A DNA stretch of 64,000 nt, taken from Leptolyngbya sp. Heron Island J. GTDB taxonomy: Bacteria; Cyanobacteriota; Cyanobacteriia; Phormidesmidales; Phormidesmidaceae. The DNA is taken from positions 1-64,000 of the forward strand of contig NZ_AWNH01000105.1 of the NCBI RefSeq assembly GCF_000482245.1. Reading direction: 5' to 3'. The position numbers and the translations under genes are program-made. Under the pieces are notes generated by a model. It had not been told where the DNA came from. It worked only from the letters and a program-made list of their open reading frames with translations, and made no database searches. This document shows positions 23,222 to 30,402 of the stretch, piece by piece (the stretch's first letter is position 1; the number at the start of each line of letters is the position of its first letter).

Positions 23222-25311
23222 TGGAATTCCATATCTCACCAGGGAAAAGTGATCCCCTTGGAGCAACGGTTCAGCCCCACGGCGTCAACTTTAGCCTTTT
23301 TTCTAAAAATGCGACTGCGGTGGATTTATTGCTGTTTGATCACCCCAGCGCTGCCCAGCCTGCTCAAACCATCCACCTCGATCCACAACACAACAGAACC
23401 TTTTTTTACTGGCATGTTTTTGTTGCCGATATTGGTGCCGGACAAATCTATGCTTACCGTGTCCATGGCCCCTTTAACTTAGACCAGGGACTGCGATTTG
23501 ACAGTGATAAAGTGCTCCTAGATCCCTATGCCTTAGCCATCGTTGGTGATAAAAATTATAGTCGTTCAGCCGCAATTGCCCCCGGTGATAATTGCGCTCA
23601 GGCATTAAAGGGGGTTGTCGTCGATCCAAGCACCTACGATTGGGAGAACGATACCTCTCCCCGGATACCCTATGCCGCCAGTGTCATTTATGAACTGCAC
23701 GTGGGGGGCTTTACTCGCAATCCTAATTCTGGAGTGACGCCAGAAAAGCGAGGAACCTATGCTGGCTTGATCGAGAAAATTCCCTATCTGAAGTCTTTAG
23801 GCATCACCGCAGTAGAACTCTTACCGATTCATTACTTTGATGCGGAGGACGCTCGACCTGGCCTAACCAACTACTGGGGGTATAGCACCCTGGGCTTTTT
23901 TGCTCCCCATCGTGCCTATAGTTCTTGCCAAGATCCCCTTGGCCCCCTGAATGAATTTCGTGATATGGTCAAAGCGCTACATCGAGCTGACATCGAAGTC
24001 ATTCTGGACGTCGTTTTCAACCATACGGCGGAGGGCGGGCACCAGGGACCGACCTTATCCTTCCGAGGCTTAGAGAATTCTGTTTATTACCTCCTAGAAG
24101 ACTCTCCAGCTTACTACCGTAACTACAGCGGCTGTGGCAATACCTTTAATGGAAACCATCCCATTGGCGGCAGACTGATCATCGATTGTCTCCGGTATTG
24201 GGTTGGGGAAATGCATGTGGATGGGTTTCGCTTTGATTTAGCGTCTGTCCTGACCCGCGACAATAAAGGGCAACTACCCAACGGAGAAATTACAGCCACC
24301 AATGTTTTGTGGACCATTGAAGCAGATCCGATTCTAGCGGGGACAAAGCTGATCGCTGAAGCCTGGGATGCGGCTGGCCTCTACCATGTCGGCGAATTTG
24401 TGGGCACAGCAGATTGGTTCTCCGAATGGAATGGCCCGTTTCGAGACGATGCCCGCCGCTTTATTAAAGGCGACAGAAACACTGTTAAACAACTTGCTGC
24501 TCGCCTTTTAGGCAGTCCAGATATCTATCAAAAACAGGGGATTGATATTAACCGCAGTGTTAATTTTGTCACCTGTCACGATGGCTTTACTTTAAATGAT
24601 CTAGTGTCCTATAACGATAAGCATAATGATACTAATGGAGAGAACAATCAGGATGGAACCAATGATAATTACAGCTGGAACTGCGGAGAAGAAGGCCCCA
24701 CTACAACTCCTGAGATAGAGCTACTGCGGCTACGACAGACAAAAAATCTGTTGACATTATTACTGATGTCTCAGGGAACGCCTATGTTACTCATGGGGGA
24801 TGAAATCCGTCGGACACAGCTAGGTAACAATAATGGTTACTGCCAGGACAATACTCTCAGCTGGTTTGACTGGAGTGCTGTCGAGCAACACTCAGGCTTA
24901 CTACGATTTGTGGCGAGGCTGATTCACTTTATTCAGGCCCGCGAAATCTTCAAACTAGAATACCTGCTAGAAGTCACTGATATGAGTCAGAGCCCCCATG
25001 TCACCTGGCATGGCATTCATCTCGGTCAGCCTGATTGGAGTAAAGATTCTCATAGCTTAGCGTTTACTTTGCATCATCCCCAAGCTCATGAGCAGCTATA
25101 CGTAGCCTTTAATGCCTACTGGCAGCCCCTGAGGTTTGAACTGCCGGTTCTCCAGAAAACCGACAGCTGGCATCGCATTATCAACACGGCTCTCGATGCC
25201 CCTGAGGATTTTTGTGACCTGGAGATCGCTCCCATTGTGCAGAGCCAGACTTACAAAGTAGACCCTAGAGCAGCCATCGTTTTGATGGCAAAACCGAATC
25301 CTACCAGCTGA
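23221..25311 (+). CDS. glgX: glycogen debranching enzyme, isoamylase type
   Basis: A 696-residue GH13 enzyme that cuts alpha-1,6 branches of glycogen. An N-terminal CBM48-like domain begins HISPGKSDPLGATVQPHGVNFS. The catalytic barrel shows EVILDVVFNHTAEGG (region I), DGFRFDLASVL (region II, nucleophile Asp), LIAEAWDAAGLY (region III, acid Glu) and NFVTCHDGFTLNDLVSYN (region IV). Length fits the family of about 690-710. It starts at the last base of the YbaY-like gene. With the nearby PTS and glycolytic genes it fits glycogen-to-hexose metabolism. Substrate-chain preference cannot be seen. Confidence 0.94.
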   Translation: MEFHISPGKSDPLGATVQPHGVNFSLFSKNATAVDLLLFDHPSAAQPAQTIHLDPQHNRTFFYWHVFVADIGAGQIYAYRVHGPFNLDQGLRFDSDKVLLDPYALAIVGDKNYSRSAAIAPGDNCAQALKGVVVDPSTYDWENDTSPRIPYAASVIYELHVGGFTRNPNSGVTPEKRGTYAGLIEKIPYLKSLGITAVELLPIHYFDAEDARPGLTNYWGYSTLGFFAPHRAYSSCQDPLGPLNEFRDMVKALHRADIEVILDVVFNHTAEGGHQGPTLSFRGLENSVYYLLEDSPAYYRNYSGCGNTFNGNHPIGGRLIIDCLRYWVGEMHVDGFRFDLASVLTRDNKGQLPNGEITATNVLWTIEADPILAGTKLIAEAWDAAGLYHVGEFVGTADWFSEWNGPFRDDARRFIKGDRNTVKQLAARLLGSPDIYQKQGIDINRSVNFVTCHDGFTLNDLVSYNDKHNDTNGENNQDGTNDNYSWNCGEEGPTTTPEIELLRLRQTKNLLTLLLMSQGTPMLLMGDEIRRTQLGNNNGYCQDNTLSWFDWSAVEQHSGLLRFVARLIHFIQAREIFKLEYLLEVTDMSQSPHVTWHGIHLGQPDWSKDSHSLAFTLHHPQAHEQLYVAFNAYWQPLRFELPVLQKTDSWHRIINTALDAPEDFCDLEIAPIVQSQTYKVDPRAAIVLMAKPNPTS

Positions 25312-25333
25312 GCTTACTACAGCCTTACCCATG

Positions 25334-25361
25334 GGCCATGGCTGTTAAACAAGCCATGGCC
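25334..25361. terminator. perfect hairpin between convergent glgX and DUF1400 gene
   Basis: Ten-bp arms GGCCATGGCT and AGCCATGGCC enclose an 8-nt loop, just after glgX. It lacks a following T tract, so it may be a weak or two-way terminator or an mRNA-end stabiliser. Confidence 0.5.
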
Positions 25362-25399
25362 AGCAGCACCAAAATAGCGATTCGGTTACTAACATGGGG

Positions 25400-26773
25400 T
25401 TATGAAACATCGTGCCTATTCACTGCTTGATGTCCAGGTATTCCATGGAACGCCTCTTCTGTTTGAGGCGGCTCACAGTTGCAAATGTCGGCGGCAATGG
25501 CAGCCTGGATATCGACTAAGAGATCTTCAATACTTGCTGTGGCTGTGCCCACTCCACCTCTGGCATTGAGGGCGCGTCCCAGGCGACTCAGGGTGGCGAG
25601 ATCGACAAACAATGCGCGGGCTGGGTATTTTTGCAAAATTTCCAACAGTGAGCCTTTGTTATCATCCGCTGCCGATAGCAGAATTGCCCCCCGCAACGCC
25701 TGGATATTTCCCTGTCGAGACGGGGTGTGAATAATCCGTCCTAGCTGAAACAGGGCATATTCTCCCGGCAGCTGATTGAGAAACTGATCCAATGACAGCA
25801 AATCCAGTTCAAATTCAGACGTGAGAATCTGTCGTAAGTCCTCTTTGTCCAGACCAGCTATTTTCATATATAGGGGCCAGCTGGGCGGCAGGTCTCCCGT
25901 TTCTACCAACGTGGCCAACTCATCCGTCGAGATCGATACTAGTATCGGTCCCAGGGTGGTAGTCACTTCCACTGGATGGCGCGGCTGGGTTGTGGTGCGA
26001 TCGCGAGTTTCTTGGCTAATCAGCTGGCTGATGTTCCCTGGCTCCGATGCTCTAGGCCTGTCAGCTAAGGCGGTGAGGGCTTTAGTTCGTGCTTGCTCTG
26101 AGAGATTACAGTGGGCCGCATCTGTATAGGTTGCATCTGCATAAGTTGCATCTGTATAGGCCACGTCTGTGGCATCACATTCACAAACCAAGTCGGGCAG
26201 CAGCTCACTAAAAAAGTTAAACAGAGGGGTGAGCCGCTCTACAAACAGATCTACATCTCGATAGACAATACCCAGCTTGCGAATATCAAAACGAACCTCA
26301 TCCGCCGGATAGCGCTTGATTAATTCCAGCATCGACATATTGTTGTCTAAATAGGCTGAATTCAGGGCCTGGGCCAATGGGGCCAAATTCGCCCTGACAG
26401 AAGGGTTTCCTACTATTTTGTTGAGCTGGTACAAGAGAAACTGAATATCGCTATCCCCCAGGGGAATACCCGTGTCGGGGATGGCGGTATCCAGCAGCAC
26501 TGGTAGGGCTTCTACGGGAATAGGAGTTTGCTCCAAAAACTCCTGTAGCTCTGGGGATAGGGTACCATCGGCGACAAAGTCTTCAAGATCGCTGACGGGT
26601 AAACTAGCCCGTAGATCAAGAAACTGGATATTTACGATGTCGGCGGCCTGGGCAACGCCACCAAACAGGCAAGAAATGCCCAGAATAATGCCCGTAACTA
26701 GCCCCGCCGCTAGATTTTTCACGGCAGGCCGATTAGGGGGCGATAGCGCCAGCGCTAACGTGTCAGTTCGCAT
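25400..26773 (-). CDS. exported protein with two DUF1400 domains
   Basis: A 457-residue protein with a signal peptide (LVTGIILGISCLFGGVAQA). Two copies of the cyanobacterial DUF1400 domain follow. Copy one (about 45-190) has IQFLDLRASLPVSDLEDF and ELIKRYPADEVRFD. Copy two (about 265-420) has LGPILVSISTDELATLVETG and EILQKYPARALFVDLATLSR. DUF1400 normally precedes an alpha/beta-hydrolase domain, and none is present here. The linker holds a DATYx repeat and several Cys. It starts 11 bp after the C45 hydrolase gene, so the two are in one operon and may act together in the periplasm. Function is unknown. Confidence 0.75.
   Translation of the reverse strand: MRTDTLALALSPPNRPAVKNLAAGLVTGIILGISCLFGGVAQAADIVNIQFLDLRASLPVSDLEDFVADGTLSPELQEFLEQTPIPVEALPVLLDTAIPDTGIPLGDSDIQFLLYQLNKIVGNPSVRANLAPLAQALNSAYLDNNMSMLELIKRYPADEVRFDIRKLGIVYRDVDLFVERLTPLFNFFSELLPDLVCECDATDVAYTDATYADATYTDAAHCNLSEQARTKALTALADRPRASEPGNISQLISQETRDRTTTQPRHPVEVTTTLGPILVSISTDELATLVETGDLPPSWPLYMKIAGLDKEDLRQILTSEFELDLLSLDQFLNQLPGEYALFQLGRIIHTPSRQGNIQALRGAILLSAADDNKGSLLEILQKYPARALFVDLATLSRLGRALNARGGVGTATASIEDLLVDIQAAIAADICNCEPPQTEEAFHGIPGHQAVNRHDVS
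26117..26176 (-). repeat. 15-bp tandem repeat encoding TDATY-like pentapeptides
   Basis: About four imperfect tandem copies of a 15-bp unit lie inside the DUF1400 gene, encoding TDVAY-TDATY-ADATY-TDAAH. The tract sits in the linker between the two DUF1400 domains beside Cys residues, and looks like a recent in-frame expansion. Confidence 0.75.
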
Positions 26774-26784
26774 AGTTAACTTCC

Positions 26785-28170
26785 TTAATTAATGGCAGAT
26801 GCAGTACAGGCTTGAGCATTGGGCAGACCCAGCATTTCGCCCAATGAGAAACAGGTAAATGGATTTTCAGGAATGGGGACTTCTCCAGCAGCCACCCAAA
26901 ACCGTAGCCCTTCTGGATCAAAGACCACCTGGCGTAGGGAGCCATTGCCGCCGATGCTGGCATTATCGTCGTAGACCGATGGGGCACTGACTGCACCTGT
27001 ATTGGGATTGGTGCGATCGCGCAGGACCTGTACCGCTTTCTCAGGGCTGATCTGGCCATAGAGCGACCGGGAGCCACCGGGCTCTAACAGCTGCTGAAAA
27101 CTTTTGAAACGGCTAAAACTAGACTCACCAGAGGTGCGATCGCGACCCACATAGTCGGGATCAGCAAAGTGATTGGTCATATACAACACCCCCTCCTCAC
27201 TCAGCTCCCGCAGCCCCATTTCATTTCCCAGCAGTTCAAACACCCCTGCCTGATTAGACTTGTAGTCCGAAATAATCACCAGGTTAGACCGCATCCGCTC
27301 ATGGGAGGCCATAATCGCTTTAGCTTCGTCGTAGGTGCTGGCATACTGCGCCACCTGTGACATCAGCTGCACCGTACTACGCCCTTGCAGCGATACCTCT
27401 TCATAGTCTGCCGGGCGCGACGTGTTGTTAGACACAATGATGCCCTCCGCATTGAACCCCGCATTGGGCCACACCACACCCGGAATAGCAATAAAGGCAT
27501 GGGGAATGCCCTCATTGGGCTGACGGATCATAATCGTTGGATGCTCAATCCAGTAGGGAATCGGCTCTCCTCCATTGTCCAGGGTCCAGCCGTGGTACAT
27601 TTTGCCGTCCACCGTGGCGCTGCCGGCAGTAATAAAGTGGGCGCAGCCAACATTAAACAAAACGTTGGGGATCAAGTAGGTGAAATAATCCTGATACACA
27701 TCTCCAAAGGCTAAAACCATGCAGCCATGGTAGTTGAGACCACTGCCCTCAGCCCCGTCAGCCAGACCTCGACATTCTTCAGCGACACCCGGAAACGACC
27801 GTTTTCGCGCCAGACGAGAAAGGGCCAATCCACGTCCCAAAAAATTTAGTGATGAAATCACCTCACGCCCCATGGAAGCAATCTCATCCTTGAGTAAACT
27901 CCCCTGTTGATAGCCCATTTCATAGGGCGTACCCTGGAGCCAGACAACCTTGATCTTGCCAAAGTCCTCCCGATGGGACGGCACGGGTTGCCAGGTACCT
28001 GCTTGGGGTTGCCAAAGGCTGGGTTCTGGGACAACAGTTTCGTCAACTTCTACCTGTGAGAAAACCGGCGCATTGGATATAGCAACCAAGCCGACAACCA
28101 GAAGTATACTGACTAGAAACCTGAGCCTGCGTAAACGGCCCAACAAATGATGAATGCCCGGCATAAGCAT
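26785..28170 (-). CDS. C45-family autoproteolytic acyltransferase/hydrolase (Ntn type), exported
   Basis: A 461-residue protein with an N-terminal signal or anchor (LVSILLVVGLVAISNAPVFS). The core matches C45/acyl-CoA:6-aminopenicillanate acyltransferase and related phospholipase-B-like Ntn hydrolases. It has LQGTPYEMGYQQGSLLKDEI, then VGCAHFITAGSATVDGKMY, where the Cys is the expected autocleavage nucleophile. NEGIPHAFIAIPGVVWPNAGFNAEGIIV and the late YMTNHF follow. It would hydrolyse an amide or ester bond of an unknown substrate outside the cytoplasm. It is the first gene of a two-gene operon with the DUF1400 protein. Confidence 0.82.
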   Translation of the reverse strand: MLMPGIHHLLGRLRRLRFLVSILLVVGLVAISNAPVFSQVEVDETVVPEPSLWQPQAGTWQPVPSHREDFGKIKVVWLQGTPYEMGYQQGSLLKDEIASMGREVISSLNFLGRGLALSRLARKRSFPGVAEECRGLADGAEGSGLNYHGCMVLAFGDVYQDYFTYLIPNVLFNVGCAHFITAGSATVDGKMYHGWTLDNGGEPIPYWIEHPTIMIRQPNEGIPHAFIAIPGVVWPNAGFNAEGIIVSNNTSRPADYEEVSLQGRSTVQLMSQVAQYASTYDEAKAIMASHERMRSNLVIISDYKSNQAGVFELLGNEMGLRELSEEGVLYMTNHFADPDYVGRDRTSGESSFSRFKSFQQLLEPGGSRSLYGQISPEKAVQVLRDRTNPNTGAVSAPSVYDDNASIGGNGSLRQVVFDPEGLRFWVAAGEVPIPENPFTCFSLGEMLGLPNAQACTASAIN

Positions 28171-28270
28171 GGTTCGCCTCAGCTGTGTGTTCTTCTTTTA
28201 CGTGAGCAGTGTAAACTACGGTTCGTAGCACAAATCAATAGAAAAAAGTGATTACGCACTAATCCCAAGT

Positions 28271-28289
28271 CTTAAATTTTTCTTAAGCG
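28271..28289. promoter_or_regulatory. Pho-box-like direct repeat
   Basis: CTTAAATT-TTT-CTTAAGCG gives two 8-bp half-sites with an 11-bp period, as in cyanobacterial PhoB/SphR boxes. It lies about 100 bp upstream of the C45 hydrolase start. Only two half-sites are seen, where three are usual, so this is tentative. Confidence 0.3.
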
Positions 28290-28316
28290 CATAGAGACTT
28301 TTGAGGAAAAGAAACT

Positions 28317-28365
28317 CTCTCCAGGTAACGTAACCATTATCTATTAGTGATAATACCTGGAAAGA
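28317..28365. other. bulged hairpin in spacer
   Basis: Outer arms CCAGGT (28321-28326) and ACCTGG (28355-28360), with flanking CTCT and AGAG, enclose inner arms ATTATC (28336-28341) and GATAAT (28349-28354). The sides differ by a 9-nt bulge. It could be a leader structure, a small RNA or a protein site. Confidence 0.45.
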
Positions 28366-28706
28366 GCAACTCTCTAGAAAGCAGTTACTATACAGAACTC
28401 TTATGGTTTGCTCTTGTGGGCAGTCATAGGGGTTTTGTTGTTGTTTAAAGAGCAGCTTTCCACCCTACCTGATAAAATCTCGGATGTCCGCTTACTCTTT
28501 AGCAATGGTGTGGTAGAAAATTAACAGCTTGGCCGAGGGACTGTCAGAGAGCTGAGCTCACTCCCCATTGCACCTTAAGTAAATATGGAGAAATCGTATG
28601 TCGAGGCTAGGGCCTTATAGCTGTCAAGCCTGGTTGGATAGGGCTTAGACCCAGCCCCATCATTTGACTCTAAATGTACAATGAGCAGAACTAACGGTAG
28701 CAGGCT

Positions 28707-29690
28707 ATGTTTCAAAACAAACATCAAAAAGTGGGTGTGAATGCCCCAGAAGCCTTGAACCAGTCTCTGTCTAAACCTCTGCTATATGTGCTGGCCCATG
28801 GTGAAGCTTCCGGTGATCCTGGCCAGATTAACCAATCCGTTTTTAACGGTCAAACTGATGTATCGATTGCCCGTGGAGAGCTTGAGCTGAGAAAGGCGAT
28901 CCAATCTTTGGCCTTTATCACTGAGGCCAGTATTAATTCATTGCCAACGCTAACGGCGTTGTCATTACCGGGGGCTGCAATTCCATTATTTTGGACGATT
29001 CACACGTTTCTTCAACAGCAGTATGAGAAACCTGGTTTAGACAACCCCATTAATCGTCGTAACCACGATGCCCGACTATTGTTTAAGCAACTAGCCCAGC
29101 TAGATTTTTCACCCTGGTATGCCCAGTCGGTCATTCAGGTTGCACCTGATCACCTACCTGCTGAGGTGCATTTTCCCCCTGAGCATCCGATTCCAGGTCA
29201 AATGTATCGACATTATCCCTACAGTATCAAAGATAAGGGCCACCTTTACTATCCGGTTAACAACTATTTCTCAATGTTGTTTGAGGAACGAGAACAGGAA
29301 CTAATCACGCTATTAAGTGATTTAGGGGCGACTAAAATTGTTATTGAATCGGTTCGTAGTGATGCAACCGTTGCGGATAAAGAGGGTGATCGCAAAGTCT
29401 TTGAGTATGCTCCCCGTCCCCTTACGGCTCCCAATGCTATCAAGGTTAAGGGCTATCACTGGTTAGCCTATGAGCCCACATGGCAGTCGGTGCTGAATGA
29501 GCGTTTTCGGGGGCTAACATCGATTGAGTTTTCGTTTGATATGGATGTGATGGGGCTACTGAAAACACAAATTCGCTCTATTGACCAGCTGATGGTTGAG
29601 CTGGATTCAATCATGCCTCCCGCTAACTACAAAGATATCCTTTACCAGCAGGTAATTCCAACTCGCCGCGTACAGGTGCAGTTTGGATGA
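28707..29690 (+). CDS. unrecognised 327-residue protein, operon partner of an ion channel
   Basis: I do not recognise the family. The N-terminus is soluble, with LLYVLAHGEASGDPGQ. One moderately hydrophobic stretch (about 87-107, SLPTLTALSLPGAAIPLFWT) could be a buried or membrane helix. The rest looks globular and mixed alpha/beta, with YYPVNNYFSMLFEEREQEL followed by LLSDLGATKIVIESV, and a C-terminal part ending in a Val/Gln-rich strand. There is no signal peptide and there are no Cys clusters. The last four bases overlap the start of the channel gene (ATGA), so the two are translationally coupled. A role in gating, sensing or cell-envelope stress is only a guess. Confidence 0.65.
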   Translation: MFQNKHQKVGVNAPEALNQSLSKPLLYVLAHGEASGDPGQINQSVFNGQTDVSIARGELELRKAIQSLAFITEASINSLPTLTALSLPGAAIPLFWTIHTFLQQQYEKPGLDNPINRRNHDARLLFKQLAQLDFSPWYAQSVIQVAPDHLPAEVHFPPEHPIPGQMYRHYPYSIKDKGHLYYPVNNYFSMLFEEREQELITLLSDLGATKIVIESVRSDATVADKEGDRKVFEYAPRPLTAPNAIKVKGYHWLAYEPTWQSVLNERFRGLTSIEFSFDMDVMGLLKTQIRSIDQLMVELDSIMPPANYKDILYQQVIPTRRVQVQFG

Positions 29691-30352
29691 AACAATTGCA
29701 CAAACCCCATGGGCTGAAATATCGACAGCTGCTGGCGGTTTTAATCATTACATTTGTGGCCACTCCGTTTTTGTCCGGCAGCCTGGGGGGCATACTTTCA
29801 GCCCTGTTGCTGATGTACACCATGATTGTGATTGTCATGAGTTTGCCGTTACCGAAGTGGTGGGTTGTAGGGTACGTTGCGATCGCAATCAGCGCCTTTA
29901 CCATTCAGCTCAGTGCCTCTATGGGCTGGCGAGACAACAGCGTCCAAAGCTTATCCCTCTTGCCCCAAGCGATTTTTGTGCTTTACTTTGGTGCTGCCAT
30001 CTACTGGATTGGACGAGATATTTTTACCACCCGTACCGTGACCGCCGATACCGTTCGCGGAGGCATCAGCATATACTTCATGATTGGTTACCTGTGGGCT
30101 TTTCTTTACGGCATGGTGGCTACCTTAAATATCGATGCTTTTTCCCAACCGCTTCTGATCGACGACTCCTATCTAAGAGTGTTTCACTTCAGTTTCACCA
30201 CCTTGACTACCCTGGGCTATGGTGACATTGTGCCCATTAGCGACGTGGCCTTGGTTCTCACCAATTTAGAAGCGATTACAGGACAAATGTATTCCACAGT
30301 ATTCATTGCCATTTTGGTAGGAGGATATTTGTCACAGTCACCCGACAGATAA
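29687..30352 (+). CDS. potassium-channel-family protein
   Basis: A 221-residue membrane protein with about six hydrophobic segments. The last pair flanks a pore loop with the K+ selectivity filter TLTTLGYGDIVP. The preceding helices (residues 15-55, 62-80, 88-108 and 125-145) do not show an arginine-rich voltage sensor. There is no C-terminal RCK/TrkA domain, so gating must come from elsewhere. Its ATG overlaps the stop of the upstream unrecognised gene, which makes that protein a likely partner. It probably conducts K+ across the inner membrane; ion choice is inferred from GYG. Confidence 0.88.
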   Translation: MKQLHKPHGLKYRQLLAVLIITFVATPFLSGSLGGILSALLLMYTMIVIVMSLPLPKWWVVGYVAIAISAFTIQLSASMGWRDNSVQSLSLLPQAIFVLYFGAAIYWIGRDIFTTRTVTADTVRGGISIYFMIGYLWAFLYGMVATLNIDAFSQPLLIDDSYLRVFHFSFTTLTTLGYGDIVPISDVALVLTNLEAITGQMYSTVFIAILVGGYLSQSPDR

Positions 30353-30402
30353 CCCTATATTTCTTGGCAAAAAAGGTGAGGGATTAAGGGGTTCCCTGCG
30401 GG

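Larger units (their letters stand above)
28171..28706. other. divergent intergenic region, 536 bp
   Basis: This spacer lies between the C45 hydrolase (minus) and the unrecognised 28707 gene (plus). It holds a Pho-box-like direct repeat and a bulged hairpin, listed separately. The remaining 300 bp before 28707 show no open frame or RNA gene that I can recognise. Confidence 0.45.
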
